From Bacteroidaceae bacterium (GTDB taxonomy: Bacteria; Bacteroidota; Bacteroidia; Bacteroidales; Bacteroidaceae), in assembly GCA_017619585.1 (NCBI GenBank), contig JAFZSA010000023.1, positions 78,207 to 142,206 on the forward strand: 64,000 bases of DNA, read 5' to 3'. Below, in pieces: positions 27,962 to 37,504 of the stretch (position 1 is the stretch's first letter; every line of letters starts with the position of its first letter). The translations under genes and the position numbers were made by a program. A model generated the notes under the pieces. The model did no database searches. It saw only the letters and a program-made list of their open reading frames with translations, and was not told the origin of the DNA.

Positions 27962-29486
27962 AGCAACAATCTCCTGACGAATGAGTAAAATGGTGCAGAA
28001 TGTGACGCAGGAAATCACTTCGCTTAGTTAAATGAAAAACACTAAACGAAAGAGAGATCACAAATGCAATGCCGCCAAAGAAATACTTCAGTTCAAGATT
28101 TGATGTTACACAGAACAGAAATGTAACAGACAGGCATATCAACTGAAATACAAAAATCAGCCAAGTATTACGTTTAACCCTGACTTTGTATCGGTATCCG
28201 CAAACCAACAAAGCAATTACAATATCATACAAAGCACCAACAGAAAGGGCTATACCAGCACCCACCAGTCCATAGGCATTGTAAAGCAACCATATCAGAA
28301 CACCAAAGAAAATATTATATGCAACCTCCATTGCCAGGAAAACCACACTATCACCTTTGGCCAAAGTAGTATACCCTAAGGGTAACGACAATGCTCGGAA
28401 GAAAGTATAGAAACAGGCACATAGAGACATATTTAAAATAACCATGAAGGAATCACCAAACTGCAGACTTATAACTGTCGGCAAAAACAGAATATAAAGA
28501 ATCAATAAAGGTGTAAGAACCAGCAAGCATACATTTATCTGTTGATTGATAGTCTGATTCATACGCACATTATCCTGATTAACAGATGAAAGACGTGGAA
28601 AATAATCCGCCTCTAATGCCACAAATGCCATTCCCGCATAACTGACCATTAGTGTCCAACCGGCTCGGAAAAGTCCTACATCCCCCATGGTAGTATTACC
28701 CGAATGCAAGATATATGCAGGAATAAACAGCCCCAATCCTGTAGCAGAAACGCCAGCAAGAACGTATGGAATACCTCTTTTAACCATAGGCAACCCCTCA
28801 AAGAAGATTTTCTTGTTAAAAGGCGATATTTTATACGAGACTAATCTGAAAGAGAAAAAGCCGTGGGTAATAAACGACGACAATGTACTAAATATAAGAC
28901 CTAGGACAATTCCCTTCAATCCCATATAATAATAAAATGGTACTGTAAGGGCTATCGTTAGCAAAGCAACAGTTCCTTCTATAATTGCCACTTTTCTAAC
29001 CTGCCTAAGACCTTTCAGAATTGCACATTCACCCTCTGCTAACAAAAAACTAACTGCAACAGGAATCATCAACAGAACATGATAATCCCATTGGTTTTCA
29101 AAGAAAAGAGAGCTTAGGATGGGGGATGCACATATACACAATACTGTGGCAAGGATAGCAGTCCATAGAACCCACGTCCTGACCACCATTACAAAATGCT
29201 CTATCTCGCTAGTCGAACCTTCATCAAACAATTCACCAGCTCTCTGGGTGGCATTCAAAGGTACGCCTAAATTACTCGCACTAACCAGAAACTCCGAGAT
29301 GCTATTGTAAACGCCAATCAAGCCCATACCAAAGTCACCAAGGAATTTCGCCGTAAGTTTATTACGTGCAAAGGATACAAGCATCTTCAGACCTTGTACC
29401 CCGCCAAAAACACCCGTGTACTTTAGTACATGATCGTAAGAAGTATCGTTTGTTTCTTCGTTATGTAAATTCTCTAATTCGCTCAT
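27960..29486 (-). CDS. O-antigen/polysaccharide flippase (Wzx-like)
   Basis: 508 residues, strongly hydrophobic with about 12 predicted membrane helices and the MATE/MurJ-like start ([40 protein letters not shown]). This matches the O-antigen translocase group that moves lipid-linked glycan units across the inner membrane. The first ~15 residues are acidic and cytoplasmic. It overlaps fhs by four bases. No other polysaccharide genes adjoin it; the amino-sugar genes at 40-42.7 kb are the nearest. Confidence 0.9.
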   Translation of the reverse strand: MSELENLHNEETNDTSYDHVLKYTGVFGGVQGLKMLVSFARNKLTAKFLGDFGMGLIGVYNSISEFLVSASNLGVPLNATQRAGELFDEGSTSEIEHFVMVVRTWVLWTAILATVLCICASPILSSLFFENQWDYHVLLMIPVAVSFLLAEGECAILKGLRQVRKVAIIEGTVALLTIALTVPFYYYMGLKGIVLGLIFSTLSSFITHGFFSFRLVSYKISPFNKKIFFEGLPMVKRGIPYVLAGVSATGLGLFIPAYILHSGNTTMGDVGLFRAGWTLMVSYAGMAFVALEADYFPRLSSVNQDNVRMNQTINQQINVCLLVLTPLLILYILFLPTVISLQFGDSFMVILNMSLCACFYTFFRALSLPLGYTTLAKGDSVVFLAMEVAYNIFFGVLIWLLYNAYGLVGAGIALSVGALYDIVIALLVCGYRYKVRVKRNTWLIFVFQLICLSVTFLFCVTSNLELKYFFGGIAFVISLSFSVFHLTKRSDFLRHILHHFTHSSGDCC

Positions 29487-31150
29487 GAAAGACCTTCTAT
29501 TTCTCCGTTTACAAGATCTATACGCTCAGCCTGTGGACTTTTGGGCAAACCTGGCATACGCAATATATCTCCTGCAATAAGGACTAACATCTCAGCTCCG
29601 CAATTAATAACAATGTCACGTATATTAATCTTAAAACCAGTTGGAACCCCATAGGCTTTTTGGTCTGCAGAAAAGCTATATTGAGTTTTTGCAATACAAA
29701 TAGGATAGTGAGATATACCCATCTCATTAATCTTATCTATCATACGTTTCGCTGCAGGACTGAAGGTAACACCGTCTGCACCATATATTTTTCTGGCAAC
29801 AGCATCTGCCTTCTCCTCAACGGTATCATTATCGTTATATGCCATATGAAGTGGCTTGCTAGGATTAGATTCTATAGTATCAACAACCAACTGAGCCAAT
29901 TCTACAGCACCAGTTCCGCCTTCATTGAATGCATTATTTACAACAAATCCCACTCCCATCTCTTTACAATGCTGTCGCAAAAAATCGATTTCTTCCTCAG
30001 TATCTGTAGCATAACGATTAAAGCAGACAATAACCGTCTGTCCGAAACTCTGAATATTCCGAATATGACGGTCCATATTCTTTACGCCTCGCTTCAGACC
30101 CTCCATATTGGGCTGCTTAATTTCGTCTATAGGAACACCACCATGCATTTTCAATCCATGAGAGCCAGCTACCAATACTGTAAGTGAAGGCTGAAGACCG
30201 CTCTTGCGACACTTAATATCATAGAACTTCTCCGCGCCCAAATCTGCACCGAACCCAGCCTCTGTTATTACATAATCGCCATAGGTAAGAGCCAACTTGG
30301 TTGCAAGTACACTGTTACACCCGTGAGCAATATTGGCAAATGGACCACCATGTACAATAGCTGGCGTCTGTTCTGTAGTCTGTACCAAATTGGGATGCAA
30401 AGCATCCTTCAACAAAACACAGATAGCTCCGGCAACCCCCAAATCCCTAACGTAGAAAGGCTTGCCGTCTATAGTTGTTCCTAATAATATATTCTCTATT
30501 CTACGACGCAAATCATTCTGATCCTTAGCCAGACAAAGGATGGCCATAATCTCGCTTGCAGGAGTAATATCAAAACCACTCTCCATTGTAACGCCATCTG
30601 TCTTAGCACCTAACCCGGTAACCACATAACGCAGATTACGGTCGTTCACATCAAGAACGCGTTTCCACAAAACCTCACGCATAGCAAAGCCATCGTTCCT
30701 ATGCTGGTAAATATAGTTATCCAACAATGCGGCTATCATATTATGCGCCGATGTAATAGCATGGAAATCACCTGTAAAATGCAGGTTGATTTTCTCCATA
30801 GGCAATACCTGGGCATATCCGCCACCAGCTGCCCCACCCTTCATACCGAAACATGGACCCAATGATGGCTCACGTAAGGCCACAATGGTTTTCTTACCTA
30901 TTTTGGACATTCCTAAAGCCAATCCAACGCTTACTGTTGTCTTACCGATACCAGCTTTTGTAGACGAGATGGATGTAACAAGGATCAGCTTATGCTGTTT
31001 TACTTTCTCTTCATCAATTAAATCTTCGGGGATCTTGGCACAATAACGGCCATAAGGTTCTAGGGCATCTCCTGGCACTCCCATTTTCTCAGCGATAGCT
31101 GTTATGGGTGCCAATGGAGTTTCCCTTGCTATTTCTATGTCAGATTTCAT
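29483..31150 (-). CDS. fhs: Formate-tetrahydrofolate ligase
   Basis: 555 residues, the usual length. The P-loop-like nucleotide site is [20 protein letters not shown] (about residues 59-78), followed by [20 protein letters not shown] and the C-terminal [20 protein letters not shown]. It makes 10-formyl-THF from formate and ATP, linking to serine/one-carbon metabolism and purine synthesis. It follows the DUF4301 gene after 41 bases. Confidence 0.98.
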   Translation of the reverse strand: MKSDIEIARETPLAPITAIAEKMGVPGDALEPYGRYCAKIPEDLIDEEKVKQHKLILVTSISSTKAGIGKTTVSVGLALGMSKIGKKTIVALREPSLGPCFGMKGGAAGGGYAQVLPMEKINLHFTGDFHAITSAHNMIAALLDNYIYQHRNDGFAMREVLWKRVLDVNDRNLRYVVTGLGAKTDGVTMESGFDITPASEIMAILCLAKDQNDLRRRIENILLGTTIDGKPFYVRDLGVAGAICVLLKDALHPNLVQTTEQTPAIVHGGPFANIAHGCNSVLATKLALTYGDYVITEAGFGADLGAEKFYDIKCRKSGLQPSLTVLVAGSHGLKMHGGVPIDEIKQPNMEGLKRGVKNMDRHIRNIQSFGQTVIVCFNRYATDTEEEIDFLRQHCKEMGVGFVVNNAFNEGGTGAVELAQLVVDTIESNPSKPLHMAYNDNDTVEEKADAVARKIYGADGVTFSPAAKRMIDKINEMGISHYPICIAKTQYSFSADQKAYGVPTGFKINIRDIVINCGAEMLVLIAGDILRMPGLPKSPQAERIDLVNGEIEGLS

Positions 31151-31191
31151 TTATATGTGTTTTCTTCTTCGATTTAAAATTATCATTAATA

Positions 31192-32718
31192 TTATTTAGC
31201 CTGATGTTGAGGACGAAGCAAATCGTTGACTGTCTTGACAGGATTAAAAGTGCTCAAAGGCACTTCCACCATAAGAGTGCTCCAATTACTCATAGCGCCA
31301 TTCCACAATCCAGGCAGTTCAAGGGCTTTCAGCTCCTTGCCCCCTTTACTCTTATATGATATGAAACCTGTGGCAGGATCTACAAAATCAGGAAGATTGA
31401 ACTTCTCGCCTTTATAGTTCTTAACGGCGCAGACCAAATCAACGGGATTGAAGTGAGTTCCCTGAGTAAACATCTTTACGTATTCTGGGTTATTCTGATC
31501 TATCTGACTACTCTCAAGAATCTGGAGTGATACACTTCCATCCGGATTAAATGCCAGGAACGGTCCACCGCCAGGCTCACCCACATTCTTCACAACGCCG
31601 CAAACACGGATAGGTCTGTTCAACTTGTTCTTTAAGAAAATATGCAACTCTGTATCTTCCAAATCCTTCAGGCCGGGAACATCGGTATTAAGGGTGTGAC
31701 GTACAAAACGAATGATATCCTCCAAGTCATCATGAGTAAACTTGCCACTATCCAACAGATTCAGATATTCAAAAGTTTGCTTCTGTACATTTACTAATAC
31801 ACCGGCAATCACCTGTTTCCACAGGACCGTATCATCTTTTAGTCTGTCAGGTACAACATTATCTATGTTTTTGATGAACACAACATCACAATCCAAATCA
31901 TTAAGGTTCTCTATAAGAGCACCATGACCCCCAGGACGGAACAAGAGCTTACCGTCTTCTGTACGGAAAGGTGTGTTATCCATGTTGGCAGCAACAGTAT
32001 CTGTACTTGGCTTCTGTTCGCTAAGGCTGACATTATATTTAATATTGTAACGGTTGCTTGTATCTGGCAAAACACGCTCTATCAGTTCCTGAAAGAATTC
32101 CCTATGCTCTGCACTAACAGTAAAATGTACGGCAGCCTTTTCCTGACTGCTGGCATACAACGCAGCCTCCACAAGATGCTCTTCCACCGGAGTACGGGCA
32201 CAGTCATCATAGCTATGGAACTGCAATAGTCCCTTGGGCAACTGTCCGTAACCCAACCCTTCCTCACCAAGCAAGTTGGCAACAACAGCCTTATACTCAC
32301 CCTCTTCTATCAGGGCATCTACGCCTTCCTCTTCATTAAGGAAACAAGCGTCATTCAGCGCATCAAAGAAAGCAAAGTTATGAATCTCAGCAAAAAACTT
32401 CTTTTCAAAGTCCGTAGTTGGCACATCATAGTCTGCATCAAGGAACTCAAAAAGATTCTTGAACATTCTACTGGCAGCACCGCTGGCAGGAACAAACTTA
32501 ACAATGCCATGTCCTTCTGACTTATAGTCGTTCCAGATCTTGACATACTTTCCAACCTCATCCCCCTTGGGAGCTATGATACCATTACCCACGGAGGCAG
32601 CTGCACGCAGTTTCAAGAAAGGAAAACCTTGTTCAAAATCCTTCAGTTGTACTTCAATTTGACTTTCGCTTATACCCTTCTTCTTGAGAAGTTCCTTATC
32701 TTCGTTTGTTAACAACAT
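31192..32718 (-). CDS. DUF4301 family protein
   Basis: About 508 residues from MLLTNEDKELLKKKGISESQ. Notable segments are FVPASGAASRMFKNLFEFLD, FRPGGHGALIENLNDLDCDVVF (two parts) and GEPGGGPFLAFNPDGS, reminiscent of sugar nucleotidyltransferase or phosphate-binding loops. I know it only as DUF4301, common in Bacteroidetes. I reject the longer frame from 32766 because it begins upstream of a TACTTTTG promoter box at 32754-32761 on the same strand. Confidence 0.88.
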   Translation of the reverse strand: MLLTNEDKELLKKKGISESQIEVQLKDFEQGFPFLKLRAAASVGNGIIAPKGDEVGKYVKIWNDYKSEGHGIVKFVPASGAASRMFKNLFEFLDADYDVPTTDFEKKFFAEIHNFAFFDALNDACFLNEEEGVDALIEEGEYKAVVANLLGEEGLGYGQLPKGLLQFHSYDDCARTPVEEHLVEAALYASSQEKAAVHFTVSAEHREFFQELIERVLPDTSNRYNIKYNVSLSEQKPSTDTVAANMDNTPFRTEDGKLLFRPGGHGALIENLNDLDCDVVFIKNIDNVVPDRLKDDTVLWKQVIAGVLVNVQKQTFEYLNLLDSGKFTHDDLEDIIRFVRHTLNTDVPGLKDLEDTELHIFLKNKLNRPIRVCGVVKNVGEPGGGPFLAFNPDGSVSLQILESSQIDQNNPEYVKMFTQGTHFNPVDLVCAVKNYKGEKFNLPDFVDPATGFISYKSKGGKELKALELPGLWNGAMSNWSTLMVEVPLSTFNPVKTVNDLLRPQHQAK

Positions 32719-32753
32719 AACCTGTAGAAATTTGCTTTTGTTATTTTGGTGTA

Positions 32754-32761
32754 CAAAAGTA
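32754..32761 (-). promoter_or_regulatory. -7 box (TACTTTTG) of the DUF4301-fhs-flippase operon
   Basis: Read on the minus strand, this exact TAnnTTTG match lies 35 bases before the ATG at 32718. It decides the start of the DUF4301 gene. No -33 TTG at standard spacing was found. Confidence 0.5.
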
Positions 32762-32804
32762 AACAAAAATAATCAAATATCGTAATGAAACCCAGAAAAA
32801 TTCA

Positions 32805-32812
32805 TACCTTTG
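32805..32812 (+). promoter_or_regulatory. -7 box (TACCTTTG) of the relA-type gene
   Basis: TACCTTTG ends 24 bases before the ATG at 32837. An in-frame start at 32810 would fall inside it and is rejected. It is divergent from the DUF4301 promoter. Confidence 0.55.
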
Positions 32813-32836
32813 TGCAAAATAAAAAAAAGTACACAC

Positions 32837-35056
32837 ATGATAAAGGACGATTTCTTTACTGCAGAAGAGAAAACGCAGATTACAGAATTATACAAGCGTC
32901 TTTATACTGTATCAAAGGATGTTCTGCTACCGGAAGATGACCAGAAGGTTCGTTACTATATACGAGAGGCTATAGAGAAAAGCCTGTTACGTCGAGACAA
33001 TTTCAACCTGAACCCCATCATAAACGATGCAGAGACTGCCCTTATTGTGGCCGAGGAGATAGGATTGAACCGTGCCTCCATCTTGGGCGTCATGCTGAAT
33101 GGTGTTGTTCTTAGCGGAGCTGCATCTATAGACGAGATAAAGAAGGACTTTGGAGAAGACGTTGCCAATATACTGCATGGCATGTTACGCATTCGCGACC
33201 TCTACGCCAAAAGCGCCACTGTTGAAGGCGAGAACTTCCGCAGCCTGCTGGTTACCTTTGCCGAAGATTTGCGCGTTATCCTTATTATGATAGCCAACCG
33301 TGTGCTTATCATGCGCAAAATCAAGGATACACCTTATGTGGAAGCCCAACGAAAGGTTTCCATGGAGGCAGCCTATCTCTACGCTCCCCTTGCCCATAAA
33401 TTAGGACTTTACAAGCTGAAGAGCGAGTTGGAGGACCTGAGCCTCAAGTATCTTGAGCATGATGCCTATTATCATATCAAGGAAAAACTCAACGAGACCA
33501 AGCGCAGTCGTGATGCCTACATAGCAAACTTCATTGCACCTATCGACGAGAAGCTCCGTGCAGCAGGTCTTAAATTCCACATGAAGGGACGTACCAAGAG
33601 TATCCACTCCATTTGGCAGAAGATGAAGAAACAGCAAGTGGACATTGAGGGGGTATTCGATCTCTTTGCCATCCGTATCATCCTGGATTCCAAGCCCGAG
33701 AAGGAGAAGCAGGACTGCTGGCAGGTCTTCAGTATCATTACTGACATGTACCAGAGTAACCCTAAGCGTATGCGCGACTGGCTCTCTGTGCCCAAGAGTA
33801 ACGGATATGAGAGTTTGCACATTACGGTATTAGGACCAGACCAGAAATGGGTGGAGGTTCAGATACGCACAGAACGTATGGATGACATCGCCGAGCATGG
33901 TTTGGCTGCTCATTGGCGTTACAAAGGCGTTAAAAGTGGACAGAGCGGCATAGAAGAATGGCTTGCCAATGTACGCGGCGCCCTTGAGACAAATGACGAC
34001 ATGCAACTTATGGACCAGTTCCGTATGGATCTGGTAGAGGATGAGGTCTTTGTCTTCACACCTCGTGGTGACCTATTCAAACTTCCTGCAGGCTCAACAG
34101 TACTGGACTTTGCTTACGCCATCCACACCAAGGTAGGTAACTCATGCGTAGGAGCTAAGATCGGGAATAAAAACGTTACCATCCGCCAGAAACTACAGAG
34201 TGGAGATCAGGTAGAGATTCTAACCAACGCCAACCAGACACCCAAGCAAGACTGGCTGAATATTGTCCAAACCAGCAAGGCTCGCAACAAGATACGCCAA
34301 AGCATCAAGGAGATGGAGAGCAAAGAGGCGCTGATGGCTAAGGAGGAACTGGAACGGAAACTCAAGAACCGTAAGCTGGAGTACAACGAACCTACCCTCA
34401 TGCACACCATAACCAAACTGGGCTATCGAATCGTTACAGAGTTCTATGCTGCTTTGGGCTCCGGGATAGTTACCATGGAGCAGGTGCTGGATGCCTACGC
34501 AGCGCAGTTGCGACATAGCAAGGGCGAGGAAGAGCGCACTACGCCACAGATGAGCGCCCAGGAATTCGTGATGCAGGAAAATGAGAAGAACAAACTTTCC
34601 GGAGGAGGCGAAGACGTTATTGTCATCGACCAGGAACTGAAAGGTCTCGACTTCCAGATGGCTCGCTGTTGCCAACCAGTCTATGGTGATGATGTCTTCG
34701 GATTCGTAACCAGCGGAGGAGGCATAAAGATTCACCGAGAGGACTGCCCCAATGCCCCACAGATGCGCCAGCGCTTCGGATATCGCATCGTCAAGGCTCG
34801 CTGGGCTGGCAAGCGTGGTAGCCAGTATCCCATCACCCTCCGCATCGTAGGCAATGATGATCTGGGTATTATCAACAATGTTACCAGCATCATCAGTAAG
34901 GAAGAAAAGATTCAGCTTCGCAGTATCAGTATCGACAGTCACGACGGACTCTTCTCCGGCACGCTTACCGTCATGCTTGACGATATCAGTCGCCTGCAAC
35001 AATTGCTCAAGAAATTAAAGACCGTAAAAGGTGTAAAGAATGTAACACGTTCATAA
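32837..35056 (+). CDS. relA: RelA-type (p)ppGpp synthetase with a degenerate hydrolase domain
   Basis: 739 residues with full RelA/SpoT layout. In the pseudo-hydrolase part (about 1-190) the HD and ED metal ligands are replaced (MLNGVVLSG, residues 86-94) and the later Asp is Asn (MIANRV). The synthetase domain (about 240-350) has GRTKSIHSIWQKMK and SVPKSNGYESLHITVLGP. TGS (about 405-465) starts DEVFVFTPRGDLFKLPAGS, the zinc-finger-like domain has ARCCQPVYGDD, and a C-terminal ACT domain follows. It should make but not degrade ppGpp. The substrate loop reads RMRDW, closer to the RxKD of bifunctional enzymes than to the ExDD of E. coli RelA. Confidence 0.93.
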   Translation: MIKDDFFTAEEKTQITELYKRLYTVSKDVLLPEDDQKVRYYIREAIEKSLLRRDNFNLNPIINDAETALIVAEEIGLNRASILGVMLNGVVLSGAASIDEIKKDFGEDVANILHGMLRIRDLYAKSATVEGENFRSLLVTFAEDLRVILIMIANRVLIMRKIKDTPYVEAQRKVSMEAAYLYAPLAHKLGLYKLKSELEDLSLKYLEHDAYYHIKEKLNETKRSRDAYIANFIAPIDEKLRAAGLKFHMKGRTKSIHSIWQKMKKQQVDIEGVFDLFAIRIILDSKPEKEKQDCWQVFSIITDMYQSNPKRMRDWLSVPKSNGYESLHITVLGPDQKWVEVQIRTERMDDIAEHGLAAHWRYKGVKSGQSGIEEWLANVRGALETNDDMQLMDQFRMDLVEDEVFVFTPRGDLFKLPAGSTVLDFAYAIHTKVGNSCVGAKIGNKNVTIRQKLQSGDQVEILTNANQTPKQDWLNIVQTSKARNKIRQSIKEMESKEALMAKEELERKLKNRKLEYNEPTLMHTITKLGYRIVTEFYAALGSGIVTMEQVLDAYAAQLRHSKGEEERTTPQMSAQEFVMQENEKNKLSGGGEDVIVIDQELKGLDFQMARCCQPVYGDDVFGFVTSGGGIKIHREDCPNAPQMRQRFGYRIVKARWAGKRGSQYPITLRIVGNDDLGIINNVTSIISKEEKIQLRSISIDSHDGLFSGTLTVMLDDISRLQQLLKKLKTVKGVKNVTRS

Positions 35057-35062
35057 ATCCAA

Positions 35063-37501
35063 ATGAAAAAAATATGTATTCTAATGGCTTTGGCAAGTTG
35101 TCTGTCAGGCCATGCACTCGAGATTCAGAAACTTCGTATCAGTAACCCTATCCCCCTATCCGTCCCTATCCTTACGGATACTACAGACGTCAATGGCAAG
35201 AAGATAGAAACAGAGGAACTGCTGTATGCCTCACCACAGTCTTTTAAGTTATGGATGAGCGGAACAGAAAACACAACGGGAATCCTTCCTGCCCTTCCGC
35301 AGACCAGTCTTTTGCAGGCAGGTTTTACCATCCGTAATACAGGCTTTGTGAAGGCTGATTTCAAGGTCGAATGCAAGAGTCGCCATACCCTATATGTTGA
35401 TAATTCCGAGGTGAACGGAAACACTCAACTTGTACCGGGAACTCATCAGATAGTAGTTAAACTATTGCAGAAGAAGGATGAGGTTGACACGCTGAAAATC
35501 AGTATATCAAGCGAACAAGAGAAGTACATTACCGTGAATCCTGAAGATAAAAGATACTGGACACTTAAAGACCTTATGCATGGCAAGCGTCTGAGCAGCG
35601 TCTCACTCTCCAGTTCTGGCAAATATATGATGCAGAGGTTTAGCACAACATTTGAAGACGGTCATTCTGAACGCTCAGAACAAATCCTGGAAATTGCAAC
35701 CGGAAACATTCTCTCCGCACAGAATTTCTCACATTGGGATAAGACAGGAGACCGTTACATTCGTTACCGCCAGACCACAGATGGAGCCTGGCAGACTCTT
35801 TCCGTTGATGTCAAGACAGGAAACACCACCGTACTTGCCACATACAAGGGACGTGGTAGCGCCACCTATATAGGCAACAATAAGTTGCTGATATCAGACC
35901 AGGTAGAAGGTCCCAAAGAAACCAATAATGATGTGCATCAGATTCTGGAACCAGACGACCGTCAGCCTGGCTGGCGAACCCGTCGCGTCATCTACCTTCA
36001 GGATATGACTACAGGTGTAACCCGCCAACTGACAGCCGGACAGCACAATGTCTATGCCCAGCCTTCAGACGATGGGCGCAAACTTCTCCTTAACATCTCT
36101 ACAGCAGATGTCACCAAACGACCCTTTGGCTTTACTACCGTGCTGCTGGTAGATACAGAGACTTTGCAGGCTGACACTATTGTAAAGCAGGATGGCTTTA
36201 TAAGTGGTGGCACTTTCTCCTACGATGGCAAATATATCGCCTTCAAGGGTAGTCCTGAAGCGTTCAACGGCATAGGCAATACCCTGTCAGCAGATAAGAT
36301 TCCCAATTGCTTCGAGTATGAACTGTTCCTTTATGACATCGCATCAAAGCAGATAAAGTGTCTGACACGCGACTTTGACCCATCCATTATAGATATAGCA
36401 TGGAGCAAGTCCGAGGGATGTATCTATGCCGTGACAGAAGACAAGGACCTGCAGACACTTTACCGTATCAATCCTCAGAACGGAAAGATTACTCCTGTCA
36501 AGACAACAGACAACTTTGTCTATAACAATTTCAGTATTGCACGCGATAAGGCTATCATGGCATATGTCAGCGAGACCACGCAAAGTAGCGACCGTTCCTG
36601 GATTATGGACCTCAAGACCGGCAAGGAACGCCTTGCATTTGACGTGAACCCAGAGCGTACAGCAGACATACAGTTGGGCGAGTGTCACGACTGGAACTTC
36701 CGTGCCGAACGTGGCGACACCATCTATGGCTGTTATTACCTGCCTCCTTTCTTCGACGAGACAAAGCAGTACCCCATGCTGGTTTATTATTACGGAGGTT
36801 GTTCACCAGTAGGACGTTATCTCGACAGCTACTATTGCTACCAGGAATGGGCAGCTATGGGATATGTCGTTTATGTTATCCAGCCCTCAGGCTGTAGCGG
36901 ATTCGGACAGGAATTCGCATCACGCCATTCCAACGCCTACGGAGATTATACAGCAGATGATATCATCCAGGGAACCAAACAGTTCTGCAAGGAGCATCCA
37001 TACGTCAACGAGAAGAAAATTGGCTGTATGGGAGCCAGCTACGGAGGCTTTATGACCATGTATCTGCAAACACAGACAGACATCTTTGCTGCTGCCATGA
37101 GCCATGCCGGCATCAGTAATCCTGCCAGCTACTGGGGATACGGATATTGGGGCTATTCTTACAGCGCAACATCTGCCGCCCACTCTTATCCTTGGAATAA
37201 TGTTGAGCTATACAGCGGACATGCGCCCCTCTTCAATGCCGACAAGGTGCATACCCCCATCCTGTTCATGCACGGAAGTGCTGACACCAATGTTCCTATC
37301 AACGAGAGCATCCAGATGTTTACTGCCCTGAAGATTCTGGGCAAGGAGACGGCATTCATTACCGTAGAGGGCGAGAATCACCACATCCTCGACTACAAGA
37401 AGCGTATCCGCTGGCACGATAGTATCATGGCTTGGTTTGCCCGTTGGCTACAAGACGATCCCACTTGGTGGAATACTATGTACCCTGCTAAGAACCTATA
37501 G
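35063..37501 (+). CDS. Secreted S9-family prolyl oligopeptidase / dipeptidyl peptidase
   Basis: 812 residues. A signal peptide (about 1-18) precedes a beta-propeller region (about 150-540, with SLSSSGKYMMQRFSTTFEDG and repeated DDGRKLLLN-type motifs). The C-terminal alpha/beta-hydrolase has the nucleophile Ser659 in CMGASYGGFM, Asp741 in HGSADTNVP and His773 in GENHHI. It probably trims peptides in the periplasm. It starts six bases after the relA-type gene and ends three bases before mutS2, so the three may form one transcript. Confidence 0.94.
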   Translation: MKKICILMALASCLSGHALEIQKLRISNPIPLSVPILTDTTDVNGKKIETEELLYASPQSFKLWMSGTENTTGILPALPQTSLLQAGFTIRNTGFVKADFKVECKSRHTLYVDNSEVNGNTQLVPGTHQIVVKLLQKKDEVDTLKISISSEQEKYITVNPEDKRYWTLKDLMHGKRLSSVSLSSSGKYMMQRFSTTFEDGHSERSEQILEIATGNILSAQNFSHWDKTGDRYIRYRQTTDGAWQTLSVDVKTGNTTVLATYKGRGSATYIGNNKLLISDQVEGPKETNNDVHQILEPDDRQPGWRTRRVIYLQDMTTGVTRQLTAGQHNVYAQPSDDGRKLLLNISTADVTKRPFGFTTVLLVDTETLQADTIVKQDGFISGGTFSYDGKYIAFKGSPEAFNGIGNTLSADKIPNCFEYELFLYDIASKQIKCLTRDFDPSIIDIAWSKSEGCIYAVTEDKDLQTLYRINPQNGKITPVKTTDNFVYNNFSIARDKAIMAYVSETTQSSDRSWIMDLKTGKERLAFDVNPERTADIQLGECHDWNFRAERGDTIYGCYYLPPFFDETKQYPMLVYYYGGCSPVGRYLDSYYCYQEWAAMGYVVYVIQPSGCSGFGQEFASRHSNAYGDYTADDIIQGTKQFCKEHPYVNEKKIGCMGASYGGFMTMYLQTQTDIFAAAMSHAGISNPASYWGYGYWGYSYSATSAAHSYPWNNVELYSGHAPLFNADKVHTPILFMHGSADTNVPINESIQMFTALKILGKETAFITVEGENHHILDYKKRIRWHDSIMAWFARWLQDDPTWWNTMYPAKNL

Positions 37502-37504
37502 CCC

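Noticed and set aside
34220..35002. 260-codon antisense frame within the relA-type gene
   Set aside because: Fully inside a well-supported gene and without family signatures.
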